From contig CANMFU010000004.1 of NCBI GenBank assembly GCA_947497295.1, forward strand, positions 89,916-153,915: 64,000 nt of DNA, given 5' to 3'. Below are positions 1-9,218 of the stretch, in pieces. The DNA is from an uncultured Roseovarius sp. (GTDB lineage Bacteria > Pseudomonadota > Alphaproteobacteria > Rhodobacterales > Rhodobacteraceae). Under the pieces are notes generated by a model. It was given only the letters and a program-made list of their open reading frames with translations, made no database searches and was not told the origin of the DNA. How positions within the stretch are numbered: the first letter of the stretch is position 1; every line of letters starts with the position of its first letter. Both the position numbers and the translations under genes were made by a program.

Positions 1-600
1 GGCCAGATCGGCAATTGGCTCGATCACAACCACCAGCATGTAGGCCGCGCCAAAGGTCCAAACGGCGTTCAGATTATCCGCGCCGAAACCCTGACCGTAG
101 AACGCCCAGAATGCGACCCAGGCGACCACGCCGCCCTGATACGCGACCGACAACTTGAACACGTCGGCATAGGCCAGATCAACATAGGCACGATGCTGTG
201 GAATGATGCGATGCGCCAAGGCATCAATGGCAAACAGCGGCACCAGCAGCGTTGTGACATTGACGAAATACATCGGCATATCAGACGGCGCAAAAAACAT
301 GCCCTGCACCAGCAGGCCCAGCGCCAAACCTATCGCTGAGGGCGCCGCACCCAGTAGCAGGAACAATGTTGTGCCGAGGATTAAATGCACCTCGGACACT
401 CCGACCGCGAAATGCGGCAAAAGTTCGAAAAAGACAAAAACGCCGATCGTGGCCAGCACGGTACGGATAGCGAAGGACGCGATGTTGTGCTTGGCCAGAT
501 CATTCGCGATCAGCTTGACAGAATAGGCTGCAGCGACTGCGGCGGTGCCATAGGCAAACGCCATCTTGGCGCCGTCAACGACGCCCGGTTCGATATGCAT
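1..600 (-). CDS. cbiM: CbiM-like cobalt ECF transporter permease (3' end off window)
   Basis: The reading frame starts at the ATG at 600 and stays open to the window edge (200 codons). The product begins Met-His-Ile-Glu-Pro-Gly. That N-terminus is a hallmark of CbiM, where the first residues take part in metal binding. Several hydrophobic segments follow, as expected for a polytopic permease. CbiM is the substrate-specific membrane component of cobalt energy-coupling-factor transporters. A cobalamin riboswitch lies 71 bp upstream and the corrin biosynthesis operon is next to it, so cobalt supply for B12 synthesis is the natural role. The partner genes would lie beyond the left edge. A nickel-type CbiM/NikM homologue is the main alternative, but the riboswitch argues for cobalt. 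Confidence 0.85.
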   Translation of the reverse strand, partial: MHIEPGVVDGAKMAFAYGTAAVAAAYSVKLIANDLAKHNIASFAIRTVLATIGVFVFFELLPHFAVGVSEVHLILGTTLFLLLGAAPSAIGLALGLLVQGMFFAPSDMPMYFVNVTTLLVPLFAIDALAHRIIPQHRAYVDLAYADVFKLSVAYQGGVVAWVAFWAFYGQGFGADNLNAVWTFGAAYMLVVVIEPIADLA

Positions 601-670
601 GAGACAAGTCCCTTGTTAAGTCGCCCCTCCGGCGACGCCAGTTATGATAAGGACGCATGCGCCCTCGGTT

Positions 671-820
671 TTACGGCAGGTCTCCTGACTTGCGGGTCAA
701 TGCGCGCCGGCCCTTCCCAGCCTTTCGGCCAGTGGTTTCACCTTTGCGCTCACCGCTTACAGTTGCGGGGGCAGTCCGGGTCTTTCACCCGATTCCCTTT
801 GAAGCCACAGATGTGGCACC
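671..820 (-). promoter_or_regulatory. Cobalamin riboswitch upstream of cbiM
   Basis: Read on the minus strand, the segment begins GGTGCC, continues with GGGAA and a GGTG/GAAA loop, then the CCCCCGCAACTGTAAGCGG core, CCACTG, GGGAAGG, and ends CAAGTCAGGAGACCTGCC. These are the B12-box and the conserved core elements of the adenosylcobalamin riboswitch, in the right order. It lies between the cobA stop (866) and the cbiM start (600), so it should switch off the cobalt importer when B12 is plentiful. Confidence 0.93.
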
Positions 821-865
821 GTATTCCGACGCTACGTCAAATCGCCGCAGCGCGCAAAGCATAAT

Positions 866-1585
866 TCACCCCTCGGCCAGCGGGCCGTAAAGGATCAGCG
901 CAGGTGCGTCTCCAATCTCAGCCCGCAGCTGATCGGCCAGTTCTGCGACGCTCATCCGGGTCAGGCGCTGATCGGGACCGCTGACATCTTCGGCCAGAAG
1001 GGCGGGCGTATCCGAAGGCAGGCCGTGAACATGCAGCACCTCATACAGTTTTGGAAACGTCCGTTTTCCCATGAAAACAACGGTCGAGGCCATCGGATCG
1101 GCCAGAGCTGGCAGGTTCATATCCTCGGGCAGCCCGCCACTGATGTCGTGCCCGGTCACGAACTGCACACGCCGCGCGCTGAGGCGGCGGGTCAGCGGGA
1201 TGCCAGCGGCGGCGGCGGCGGCGATGGCCGATGGCACCCCGGGAATGATCTCGTAAGGGATACCCGCCGCGCGCAGCGCGATCAGCTCTTCTTCCAGCCG
1301 ACCAAAAAGGCCGCTGTCGCCTGATTTCAGCCGCACAACGCGTTGGTCGATCTGCGCGTATTCAACCAAAAGGCGACTGACCTGGTCCTGACGCGGCGAT
1401 GCACGCCCCGCCCTTTTGCCCACGCCGATCAGGTCGGCCCCGGCCCGCGCATGACTGAGGATGGGGCCAGAAGACAGATCGTCGAACAGCACCGCATCGG
1501 CGCGGTGCAAACGGTCCACCGCCTTCAGCGTCAAAAGCTCGGGATCGCCTGGGCCAGACCCGACAAAGCTAACAAATCCGGTCAT
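866..1585 (-). CDS. cobA: Uroporphyrinogen-III C-methyltransferase (SUMT)
   Basis: This 239-residue protein methylates uroporphyrinogen III at C2 and C7 using SAM to give precorrin-2, the branch point into corrins. It shows the SUMT signatures: an N-terminal VGSGPGDPELLTLKA loop, LKSGDSGLFGR near residue 90, and IPGVPSAIAAAAAAGIPLT near residue 117. The length is usual for the family. Its start overlaps the cobB stop by 4 bp (ATGA), which makes it the last gene of the minus-strand cob operon. No terminator is obvious before the riboswitch that follows it. Confidence 0.93.
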   Translation of the reverse strand: MTGFVSFVGSGPGDPELLTLKAVDRLHRADAVLFDDLSSGPILSHARAGADLIGVGKRAGRASPRQDQVSRLLVEYAQIDQRVVRLKSGDSGLFGRLEEELIALRAAGIPYEIIPGVPSAIAAAAAAGIPLTRRLSARRVQFVTGHDISGGLPEDMNLPALADPMASTVVFMGKRTFPKLYEVLHVHGLPSDTPALLAEDVSGPDQRLTRMSVAELADQLRAEIGDAPALILYGPLAEG

Positions 1586-2895
1586 GTCTCTTCCCCCGTA
1601 ATCAGATGAAAGAACGTACCCGAGACAGTCCCGCGATGCGACCCGGTTTCCGGCACCGGATTACCGTCAGCGTCCGCGACCCTCGCCAGCGGCGCATCGG
1701 GCTGCTCAAGGATTGTCGAATAGTGATATTCATGGCCGCGCAGCCGTGCACCGGGCCGTTGCCCGGGCAAGTGCGCCAGCAGATCGGCCTGACGATAGCC
1801 CAGATGAAATTTGCGCTTTTCATAGCTGGTGACGAGACCCAGAAGCCCCGCCATCGCATGACGCTGCCCGTCCGCGTCGATCAGCGCTGCCCCCAGCGCC
1901 ATATAGCCGCCACATTCTCCATGCACAGGCCGCGTTTCGGCGTGACGCCTCAAACCGCTGCGGAAATTATCCGCCGTAGCCAGCCGCCCCGCATGCAATT
2001 CGGGATAACCGCCGGGCAGCCAGACCAGATCGGCACTTGGGTCCGGCGCCTCATCGGCCAGCGGGGAAAACGGCAGCACCTCGGCCCCTGCCGCGCGCCA
2101 GCCTTCGACCAGATGCGGATAAGTGAAGGAGAACGCCGCGTCCTGCGCCAGCGCGATGCGCTGCGCCGGTGGCGGGGGGAGTGCGCCGCCCTGCCCCGCA
2201 GGCCTGCCGCGCGCCGCAGCCTTGATCGCGCCCAGATCCACATGCTCGCGCAGGAAAGTGGCATAGCCCGCGATAGCGGCCTCCAGATCGGGATGCTCGA
2301 CCGCTTGGATCAGGCCCAGATGCCGCTCGGGCAAGGTCAGATCGCCGCGCCGGGGCAACGCGCCCAGCACTTTCAGCCCCGCCTTTTCCATGCCCATCGC
2401 CGTCAGCCTTTCGTGCCGGGGCGACGCGACACGGTTCAGAATCACGCCGGCAAAGGGCAGATCGGGGTTATACATCCGAAACCCCAGCGCCGCCGCCGCC
2501 GCCGATTGTGCCTGCCCGCTGACATCGACGACCAGCACCACGGGCCAGCCCATGCGCAGCGCCGTTTCCGCACTGGTGCCAAAGCCGCTTTGTCCGCGGG
2601 TGGCGACACCATCGTAAAGGCCCATCGATCCCTCGGCGACGCAAATCTGCGCCCCTTCGGCCTGCGCGGCGATGGCGTTCAGCAGCCCCTCGCCCATCGC
2701 CCAGGTATCGAGGTTGAAGGACGCGCGCCCGGCAGCGGCCAGATGAAACGCCGGGTCGATATAATCCGGCCCCGATTTGAACGGCTGCACCCGCATCCCG
2801 TCCTCGGCGAGCGCCCGCAGAAGGCCCAGCATCACGGTGGTCTTGCCGGTCCCCGAGCATGGGGCCGAAATCATGATCCCCGGCGCATTACTCAT
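1582..2895 (-). CDS. cobB: Cobyrinic/hydrogenobyrinic acid a,c-diamide synthase
   Basis: The product is an ATP- and glutamine-dependent amidase acting on the a and c carboxylates of the corrin ring. The chosen start (2895, 437 aa) gives the expected N-terminus with the nucleotide-binding loop [11 protein letters not shown]. The C-terminal half is a triad glutamine amidotransferase domain, with the nucleophile-region motif [11 protein letters not shown] near residue 330. A longer frame upstream would run through the end of cobM and is rejected. The gene overlaps cobM by 8 bp and cobA by 4 bp, consistent with coupled translation in the cob operon. Confidence 0.92.
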   Translation of the reverse strand: MSNAPGIMISAPCSGTGKTTVMLGLLRALAEDGMRVQPFKSGPDYIDPAFHLAAAGRASFNLDTWAMGEGLLNAIAAQAEGAQICVAEGSMGLYDGVATRGQSGFGTSAETALRMGWPVVLVVDVSGQAQSAAAAALGFRMYNPDLPFAGVILNRVASPRHERLTAMGMEKAGLKVLGALPRRGDLTLPERHLGLIQAVEHPDLEAAIAGYATFLREHVDLGAIKAAARGRPAGQGGALPPPPAQRIALAQDAAFSFTYPHLVEGWRAAGAEVLPFSPLADEAPDPSADLVWLPGGYPELHAGRLATADNFRSGLRRHAETRPVHGECGGYMALGAALIDADGQRHAMAGLLGLVTSYEKRKFHLGYRQADLLAHLPGQRPGARLRGHEYHYSTILEQPDAPLARVADADGNPVPETGSHRGTVSGTFFHLITGEET

Positions 2896-3682
2896 CTTTG
2901 TCACTCCAATTGGCCCAACGGCTAGCCGCGCTTTGCGGCCTGTAGCGCCGGTCGTAATCCTTGGCGTAAAGGCAGCTTTCTGCAAACCCCTCGCCTCCCA
3001 GCGCGGGCCCGACAAGGATCAGCGCCGTGCGCGTGATGTCCCGCTCCATCCGCCCGGCGATATCGCCCAGCGTGCCGCGAATGATCCGCTGATCAGGCCA
3101 GGAGGCGCGAAACACGATGGCAACCGGGCAGTTCGCGCCATAGACGGGCGTCAGGCTGCCTGTTACATGGCCCAGATTCTGGACAGAAAGGTGAATGGCC
3201 AGCGTCGCTCCGGTGGCGGCGAAATTAGCCAGCGTCTCGCCCTCAGGCATCGAGGATGCACGCCCCGGCGTGCGGGTCAGCACCACCGACTGCGCAAGGC
3301 CCGGCAGCGTCAGCTCCGCCCCCAGCGCGGCGGCAGCGGCGGCAAAGGACGGCACGCCGGGCGTGACTGACACCGGGATATTCAGGGCGCGCAAGCGGCG
3401 CATCTGCTCGCCCATCGCGGACCAGACCGACACATCGCCGGAATGCAGCCGCGCCACATCCCGGCCGGCGGCGTGCGCGCGCTGCATCTCGGCAATGATC
3501 GCGTCCAGATCCATCGGCGCGGTGTTGACGATATGCGCGCCTTCGGGGCAATGGCTCAGGATTTCTTCGGGTACCAGCGATCCGGCATAAAGGCAGACCG
3601 GGCTGGCCGCGATCAGATCGCGCCCCCGCAGTGTCAACAGATCCGGCGCGCCGGGCCCTGCGCCGATGAAATGAATGGTCAA
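2888..3682 (-). CDS. cobM: Precorrin-4 C11-methyltransferase
   Basis: This SAM-dependent methyltransferase of the tetrapyrrole methylase fold methylates precorrin-4 at C11. Supporting motifs are the N-terminal [16 protein letters not shown] loop, CLYAGSLVP at residues 30-38 and [12 protein letters not shown] near residue 80; the last two are typical of CobM/CbiF. The start is a TTG that overlaps the cobE stop as TTGA, and the protein is 264 residues long. Its 3' end overlaps the cobB start by 8 bp. The operon position between cobE and cobB agrees with the assignment. Confidence 0.92.
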   Translation of the reverse strand: MTIHFIGAGPGAPDLLTLRGRDLIAASPVCLYAGSLVPEEILSHCPEGAHIVNTAPMDLDAIIAEMQRAHAAGRDVARLHSGDVSVWSAMGEQMRRLRALNIPVSVTPGVPSFAAAAAALGAELTLPGLAQSVVLTRTPGRASSMPEGETLANFAATGATLAIHLSVQNLGHVTGSLTPVYGANCPVAIVFRASWPDQRIIRGTLGDIAGRMERDITRTALILVGPALGGEGFAESCLYAKDYDRRYRPQSAASRWANWSDKDE

Positions 3683-4047
3683 TGTCCGTCTCCTTCTGCC
3701 ATGGCACAGGTGGCCATGCGATCGGGTGAAATCTGCCGGGGCGCAATCAGCCGCGCGCCGGGACCGGCTGCCGCCAGCGCTGCCGCCTCGGCCACGCTGC
3801 CGGTGCCATAAGCGGCTTGGGACGGCCGCGACTGCGCCAGAGTTGTCTGAAGTTTCAGGCGCTCGGCGGGAATGGAATGGATACCAAGACCCATCTCATC
3901 CGCCAGCGCCTGCAATATTGCGCTATCCTCTTTGCCCGCCGCCGTTGCCAGCAAGTCCGGCACCGCCACCGCACCTGCCAGCCGCAGCGCCGCGCGCAGG
4001 CTATCCAGACCAGCGCCTGCGCGAAATCCGAACCCGGCCACAATCAT
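3679..4047 (-). CDS. cobE: Cobalamin biosynthesis protein CobE (CbiG C-terminal family)
   Basis: This small protein of about 122 residues starts [12 protein letters not shown] and contains SIPAERL and the [10 protein letters not shown] segment seen in the CbiG C-terminal/CobE family. Its exact step in the aerobic pathway is not settled in general knowledge; it is usually found beside cobM and cobL, as here. The ATG at 4047 overlaps the cobL stop as ATGA, which decides the start against an upstream GTG at 4062. Its own stop overlaps the TTG start of cobM. Confidence 0.85.
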   Translation of the reverse strand: MIVAGFGFRAGAGLDSLRAALRLAGAVAVPDLLATAAGKEDSAILQALADEMGLGIHSIPAERLKLQTTLAQSRPSQAAYGTGSVAEAAALAAAGPGARLIAPRQISPDRMATCAMAEGDGH

Positions 4048-5243
4048 AACGCCGCGCTCCACTGCACCACCGGATAGCTGGACTTCCAGCCGCGCCTTCC
4101 CCCCAGCGGCCCGGCCTGCGCCAGTTCAAGCCGCAAAAGATCGCCGCCCAGCCGCGCCTGAGCCTGCGTCAGCAAGCCTTCGGTTTCCAGCGTCACGGCA
4201 TTGGCGACGATCCTTGTGCCACTGGGCAAATACGCCTGCAGCCAGTCCAGCAGCGCGGGCGTCAGCCCGCCGCCCACAAAGACCGCATCGGGCGCTGGCA
4301 GACCGACCAGCGCCTCCGGCGCCGCGCCCTGCACGACGGTCAGGCGGTCCACACCCAGGCGCGCCGCATTCTGCACGATCCGCGCCGCGCGGTCCTCCCT
4401 TGGCTCAATCGTAGTGGCGAAAAGACTGGGATGCGACAGCAACCATTCGATCGCGACAGAGCCAGAGCCGCCACCGATATCCCACAGATGCTCGAACGGG
4501 CGTGGCGCCAGCGCGGACAGGGTCAGCGCCCGAACGGGCCGCTTGGTCATTTGCCCGTCGCTGTCAAACCACGTATCGGGCCGCCCGCCAGCCAGCGGCA
4601 GCGCCTCGCCCGCGCCGCTCACCTGAACAGCCGCGCAGACCGGGTGCGCAAACTCCATATCCGGTAAATCCGCCGCCTTTGCATCTGTGCGCCGCTCGCG
4701 CGGGCCGCCGACCGCCTCATGAATGGCCAGAGCGGACGAGCCGAACCCGACCTGGCAAAGGTAATCGGCCAGCTCCTGCACCGCCGCGCCGTCACGCAAC
4801 AGCACAAGCAGCCGGACACCATTCGCAAGCGCAGGCCGCAGCCGTGCCAGCGGCGCGGCGTGCAGACCGACGCACTCCGTGCGCTCCAGCGGCCAACCCA
4901 TCCGCGCGGCCACAAGTGAGAATGTGGATGGGCCGGGCACGGCTGTCCATTCGCCCGGTGCCAAGTGCCGCGCGATGCTGCTGCCCGCGCCGAACCAGAA
5001 CGGATTGTTTGAAGCCAGCGCCACCACGCGCCGCCCGCGCAACGATAGTAGCTGTGCGATCCCGTCTACAAAAGGCACGGGCCATGCGAGTCGCTCCGCC
5101 GTGATCGCCGGCAGCAGTCCCAGATGCCTTGGCGGACCAATGACGATTTCCGCCGCCTCCAGCGCGGCAAGGCTTGTGCGCGGCAGGCTGTCCGGCGCAT
5201 CTTCGCCTATTCCAACTATGGTCAACCACGGAGCGTCAGCCAT
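4044..5243 (-). CDS. cobL: Precorrin-6Y C5,15-methyltransferase (decarboxylating)
   Basis: CobL is a fusion of a CbiE-like N-terminal tetrapyrrole methylase (LTIVGIGEDAPDSLPRTSLAAL at the N-terminus) and a CbiT-like class I methyltransferase (DIGGGSGSVAIEWLLSHP near residue 260). Together they methylate C5 and C15 and remove the C12 acetate carboxyl. The 399-residue length fits the fused form. The start at 5243 is set by the family N-terminus. Its ATG overlaps the oppositely oriented ATG of cobK by two bases (a CATG sequence), a rare divergent arrangement. The 3' end overlaps cobE by 4 bp. Confidence 0.93.
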   Translation of the reverse strand: MADAPWLTIVGIGEDAPDSLPRTSLAALEAAEIVIGPPRHLGLLPAITAERLAWPVPFVDGIAQLLSLRGRRVVALASNNPFWFGAGSSIARHLAPGEWTAVPGPSTFSLVAARMGWPLERTECVGLHAAPLARLRPALANGVRLLVLLRDGAAVQELADYLCQVGFGSSALAIHEAVGGPRERRTDAKAADLPDMEFAHPVCAAVQVSGAGEALPLAGGRPDTWFDSDGQMTKRPVRALTLSALAPRPFEHLWDIGGGSGSVAIEWLLSHPSLFATTIEPREDRAARIVQNAARLGVDRLTVVQGAAPEALVGLPAPDAVFVGGGLTPALLDWLQAYLPSGTRIVANAVTLETEGLLTQAQARLGGDLLRLELAQAGPLGGRRGWKSSYPVVQWSAAL

Positions 5244-5997
5244 GGAATATAACCTTCTGGTTCTGGGCGGCACCACCGAGGCGACCGCGCTGTGCCAAAG
5301 CCTGAGCGCGGCCGGGATCGGCGGCACCGTATCCTTTGCGGGCAGGGTAAAGCGCCCGGTGCGCCAGCCGCTGCCACAGCGCGTCGGCGGTTTTGGCGGG
5401 GCGCAGGGGCTCGCGCGTTACCTGACGGATCACGCGATCAGCCACGTGGTCGATGCCACCCATCCCTTTGCCGCGCAGATGAGCGCCAATGCCGTCGCCG
5501 CCTGCACCGGCACGAACGTGCCGTTGATCGCACTGACGCGCTCCGCGTGGCGGGCAGAGCCGGGCGATGACTGGACGCATGTGCCGGATATTGCCGGAGC
5601 GGTCGCGGCGCTGAACCGTCCCGCCACCCGCGTCATGCTGGCTGTGGGCCGGATACATCTGGCCGAGTTCGCCCGCAATCCGCAGCATTTCTACCTGCTG
5701 CGCCTGATTGATCAGCCCGACGCGCCGCTGCCCTTTCCCGATTGCGAGATCGTGCAGGATCGCGGTCCGTTCAGCCTTGCGGGCGATCTGGCGCTGATGC
5801 GTACGCACCGCATTGATCTGGTCGTGTCCAAGAATTCCGGCGGCACCGGCGCCCATGCCAAAATCGCCGCCGCGCGTCAGTTGCACGTGCCAATCATAAT
5901 GATCGACCGCCCCGCACTTCCGGCGCGGCGCGAGGCCCATACGGTGGACGAGGTGCTGGCGTGGCTGGCTCATACCGGCACCGAGCGGGGGGTATAG
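5242..5997 (+). CDS. cobK: Precorrin-6A reductase
   Basis: This NADPH-dependent reductase converts precorrin-6A to dihydro-precorrin-6A. The 251-residue protein begins with the LLVLGGTTEATAL nucleotide-binding loop. It carries DATHPFAAQMSANA near residue 72 and VVSKNSGGTGAHAKIAAAR near residue 195, both typical of CobK/CbiJ. It is the only plus-strand gene within the minus-strand cob operon. Its ATG overlaps that of cobL and its 3' end overlaps the 3' end of cobJ by 28 bp, so its mRNA would be fully antisense to the operon transcript. No independent promoter is evident by eye; any promoter would have to lie inside cobL. Confidence 0.93.
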   Translation: MEYNLLVLGGTTEATALCQSLSAAGIGGTVSFAGRVKRPVRQPLPQRVGGFGGAQGLARYLTDHAISHVVDATHPFAAQMSANAVAACTGTNVPLIALTRSAWRAEPGDDWTHVPDIAGAVAALNRPATRVMLAVGRIHLAEFARNPQHFYLLRLIDQPDAPLPFPDCEIVQDRGPFSLAGDLALMRTHRIDLVVSKNSGGTGAHAKIAAARQLHVPIIMIDRPALPARREAHTVDEVLAWLAHTGTERGV

Positions 5998-6722
5998 ACA
6001 AACGGCGCTCCATCCCGTTCGATCACGCGCGTGTCCGATGTACCGACCAGAACCATGGTGCGCATGTCGGCCATTTCGGGCCGCGCATCCGGCAGGGGGA
6101 CGATGTGGATCACTTCATCTGCGGTCGAAACCGCGCGGGCAAAGATCATCGGGCGGGCATCGCAGCACGCGTCATTTAGTATCTCGAGAACACGAGCAAA
6201 CCCTTCTGGGCGGGCCTTGGACCGGGGATTGTAGAACGCCATGGCAAAGTCTGCTTCGGCGGCAAGGCGCAGGCGCTTTTCGATCAGCGACCAGGGTTTC
6301 AGATTATCGCTGAGGTTAATTGCGCAAAAATCATGACCCAACGGCGCACCGACGCGCGCGGCGGCCGCCAGCATGGCGGTGATCCCCGGCAGCACCTCAA
6401 TGTCCAGCGCGCGCCATGCGGGCGGCCCGGCCTCCACCGCCTCGAACACCGCCGCCGCCATGGCGAAAACCCCCGGATCTCCCGATGATACCACGACAAC
6501 GCGCCGGCCAGCGACGGCCATTTCCAGCGCATGGCGCGCGCGGTCAAGCTCGACCCGGTTGTCGCTGGGATGCAGCGTCAGGCCCGCACGAGGCGCAATG
6601 CGTGCCACATACGGAATATAGCCGACCACATCCGTCGCACGGCCCAGCGCGGCAGTAACCTGCGGCGTCACCAGATCACCTGCCCCCGGCCCCAGCCCTG
6701 CGATGACCAGTGAGCCGCTCAT
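5970..6722 (-). CDS. cobJ: Precorrin-3B C17-methyltransferase
   Basis: CobJ methylates precorrin-3B at C17 and drives ring contraction. The 250-residue protein has the LVIAGLGPGAGDLVTPQV N-terminal loop, VGYIPYV near residue 35, VVSSGDPGVFAMA near residue 80 and AFYNPRSKAR near residue 165, all characteristic of CobJ/CbiH. Its ATG overlaps the cobI stop region by 4 bp. The C-terminus is encoded across the last 28 bp of the convergent cobK gene. Confidence 0.93.
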   Translation of the reverse strand: MSGSLVIAGLGPGAGDLVTPQVTAALGRATDVVGYIPYVARIAPRAGLTLHPSDNRVELDRARHALEMAVAGRRVVVVSSGDPGVFAMAAAVFEAVEAGPPAWRALDIEVLPGITAMLAAAARVGAPLGHDFCAINLSDNLKPWSLIEKRLRLAAEADFAMAFYNPRSKARPEGFARVLEILNDACCDARPMIFARAVSTADEVIHIVPLPDARPEMADMRTMVLVGTSDTRVIERDGAPFVYTPRSVPV

Positions 6723-7462
6723 GGTCGCCGCCCGTTGCCATGCACCAGCACGATCGTGAAATAGGGTGTGACGCGGTCCTCAGCCTGCGACAGTTTTTGG
6801 ACGGTCTGGCCCTGCATGCTGGCATATTCCACCAGCCATGCCGCGTCATATTTACCCGCGCGGCGCAAAGCGCGGCGTACCTTGTCAATATTGCGCCCGA
6901 CCTTCATCAAAACCAGCGCATCGGCAGCAGCGATGTGGCGGGTCAGAACATCCTCAGGCAGGGTCGCCATGAGAACGCTGAGAACGTCATCCCCCCAGGT
7001 CATGGGCTGGCCCGAGGCTGTCCACGCCGCCGACATGCCGGTAGTTGCAGGAACCACCTGCACCGGGACCTGCCCGCTCAGCCGCGTGTAAAGATGCATG
7101 AACGAGCCGTAGAAAAACGGATCGCCCTCGCAAAGCACAACGACATCTTCGCCGCTGTTGACCACGCCGCGCAGATGAGTGGTGCACTCCGTATAAAACG
7201 CCGAGAGAGCGGCGTTGTAGTCAGGATGCTCTACCGGAATTTCCGTGGTGACGGGGTATTCCATGGCAAACTCCACGGTGTCTGCGGGCAGCATGCCCTC
7301 GACCATGCCGCGCGCGCGGCCTGTCCGCCCCTTCTTGCGAAAGAACGCGACATGCCGGGCACCGGTCACAAGGCGGTGGGCGCGCACGCTCATCAGGTCG
7401 GGATCGCCGGGACCAAGGCCGACGCCGTGGATCGTGCCCGTTGGCCGTGATGCAATGCTCAT
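6719..7462 (-). CDS. cobI: Precorrin-2 C20-methyltransferase
   Basis: CobI makes precorrin-3A from precorrin-2 by SAM-dependent methylation at C20. The start at 7462 (247 aa) overlaps the cobH stop as ATGA and gives the family N-terminus with HGVGLGPGDPDLMSVRA. CEGDPFFYGSFMHLY near residue 115 and VPATTGMSAAWTA near residue 140 are typical. The sequence upstream of 7462 in this frame is the shifted reading of cobH and is not part of the gene. It belongs to the minus-strand cob operon. Confidence 0.93.
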   Translation of the reverse strand: MSIASRPTGTIHGVGLGPGDPDLMSVRAHRLVTGARHVAFFRKKGRTGRARGMVEGMLPADTVEFAMEYPVTTEIPVEHPDYNAALSAFYTECTTHLRGVVNSGEDVVVLCEGDPFFYGSFMHLYTRLSGQVPVQVVPATTGMSAAWTASGQPMTWGDDVLSVLMATLPEDVLTRHIAAADALVLMKVGRNIDKVRRALRRAGKYDAAWLVEYASMQGQTVQKLSQAEDRVTPYFTIVLVHGNGRRP

Positions 7463-8088
7463 TCCGCGCGGCTTGCGATAGCGTTGATCGCGGCAACGGT
7501 GATGGCACTGCCGCCCAAACGCCCCTCGATAATGCAGCATGGTGTCGGCTGATCCGCCCAGAGCGCGTTCTTGCTCTCGCGCGCGCCGACAAATCCGACG
7601 GGGCAGCCGATGATCGCGGCAGGGCGCGGGCAACCGGGATCCTCCAGCATGTTCAGCAGATGGAACAGGGCGGTCGGCGCGTTGCCGATCGCCACCAGCG
7701 CCCCCGCCAGATGCGGGCGCCACAGCTCCAGCGCGGCGGCAGAGCGCGTGTTCGACATCTCGCGGGCAAGCTCTGGCACGCCGGGATCGCGCAGGGTGCA
7801 GATGACCGCGTTACCCGCCGGTAGGCGCGTTCGCGTGACGCCCTCGCTGACCATACGGGCGTCGCACAGGACCGGCGCGCCAGCGGCCAGCGCGGTGCGG
7901 GCGGCGCGGGCAAAATCCGGCGACATGCGGATATGTTGCTCCAACCCCACCATCCCGGCGGCATGGATCATGCGCACGGCAATCGGTTCCTCATCGGGGC
8001 TGAAGCGGGCCAGATCAGCCTCGGCGCGGATCATGGCGAAGGATTGCGCGTAGATCGCGGCGCCATCAGTCTGGTAGGTATAGCTCAT
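7459..8088 (-). CDS. cobH: Precorrin-8X methylmutase
   Basis: CobH moves the C11 methyl group to C12, yielding hydrogenobyrinic acid. The 209-residue product carries RMIHAAGMV, which holds the family's catalytic histidine (His42 here), then ARMVSEGVTR and the C-terminal IGCPVGFVGARESK segment. Length and motifs match the family throughout. The start overlaps the cobG stop by 4 bp and the stop overlaps the cobI start by 4 bp. Confidence 0.94.
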   Translation of the reverse strand: MSYTYQTDGAAIYAQSFAMIRAEADLARFSPDEEPIAVRMIHAAGMVGLEQHIRMSPDFARAARTALAAGAPVLCDARMVSEGVTRTRLPAGNAVICTLRDPGVPELAREMSNTRSAAALELWRPHLAGALVAIGNAPTALFHLLNMLEDPGCPRPAAIIGCPVGFVGARESKNALWADQPTPCCIIEGRLGGSAITVAAINAIASRAE

Positions 8089-9218
8089 TTTGTTCCGCTC
8101 ACTTCGGCCAGAATGTCATCGGGGTTTAGCGCGTATCGCTCAGGGGTGTCGCCTGCGCGGCCATGGCGCAGCATATCAAACCGGCCCTCCCGCCCGATCA
8201 ACGTCACGTCCGCAGGCCGCTGGCGCGCGCAGCCCTTGGCGCAGCCGGAGACGTGCAGCGTGCCACTGCCATGAGGCGCAAGGCGCCGCGCAAAGGCGCG
8301 CGTTTCGACGCTGGCCGCGGGGCAAAAGGGCGCGCCGGGGCAGGCATCGACTCGCATCAACGGATCGTGCGGATCGGTGACGAAGGCGGGTCCCTCGGGG
8401 AGCACGCCACCCTCCAGAAGTAATTTTCGCCACGGCGTGACGCGGATCGCGGCCAGATTTTGCGCGCGGATAACCCGCGCCAGTGCAGCAGCATCCACAT
8501 GGCCGAATGCAGCGCCGATCAAGACGCCGCCATTCTGCTTGCCAATCTGCGGCCGCGATGCCGCTCTCGGGGCAGATGCATCGCACCACTCCGGTGGCAA
8601 TGCTATCGCGGCAAGGATGCGCGCCATGCGGCGCCGGTCCGGCGTGATATGCTCCGCCAGCCAGTGCGCCATGTCGATCAGCGCCGGGATTGCGTTTTCT
8701 TCGGTAATCGCCCGTCCCGCCACTGCACCATCAGCCCGCAGGATCAGGCCGGATGCAGAGCGCTCAATGCGGAAATCCGCACTGTCGCTTGTCAGCAGCG
8801 GATGCGCCCCACAATCCACCGCAAAGCCAACCTTGGCGGGCAGGTCCGGCAGATCCGCGAGCCGCGCCAGCAAAGCCAGAGTGAGGCGATGAACTGCATC
8901 CCCTTCCTGCCAGAACGGCGCGACCAAGATGTTGCGTCGCCCTTCCAGCGCCGGGTCCGCATCGAGCAGGTCCAGATCGCGCAAGCGGTTCAACAGCGCA
9001 GTGTGATCGCCCGTCCTCACGCCGCGTATTTGCAGGTTGGCGCGGCTGGTCAGGTCCAGATACCCATGCCCATATCGCTGCGCCAAATCGCACAGGCCCA
9101 GTGCCTGCGCCGCCGTCAGCCGCGCCAGTCGCGGGCGGATGCGCACAACCAGCCCGTCGGCGGCCATCATCGGCCGATACGCACCGGGACACCAGCCCTT
9201 GACCATGGGCGCGCTCAT
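8085..9218 (-). CDS. cobG: Precorrin-3B synthase (CobG)
   Basis: CobG is the oxygen-dependent enzyme of the aerobic route: it hydroxylates C20 and forms the gamma-lactone of precorrin-3B, using a 4Fe-4S centre. The protein belongs to the nitrite/sulfite reductase superfamily. It has an N-terminal ferredoxin-like half and, toward the C-terminus, the cluster cysteines CPGAPFC and GCAKGC. The start at 9218 (377 aa) overlaps the cobN stop as ATGA. Its presence, with cobN, marks this as the aerobic late-cobalt pathway. Confidence 0.9.
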   Translation of the reverse strand: MSAPMVKGWCPGAYRPMMAADGLVVRIRPRLARLTAAQALGLCDLAQRYGHGYLDLTSRANLQIRGVRTGDHTALLNRLRDLDLLDADPALEGRRNILVAPFWQEGDAVHRLTLALLARLADLPDLPAKVGFAVDCGAHPLLTSDSADFRIERSASGLILRADGAVAGRAITEENAIPALIDMAHWLAEHITPDRRRMARILAAIALPPEWCDASAPRAASRPQIGKQNGGVLIGAAFGHVDAAALARVIRAQNLAAIRVTPWRKLLLEGGVLPEGPAFVTDPHDPLMRVDACPGAPFCPAASVETRAFARRLAPHGSGTLHVSGCAKGCARQRPADVTLIGREGRFDMLRHGRAGDTPERYALNPDDILAEVSGTK

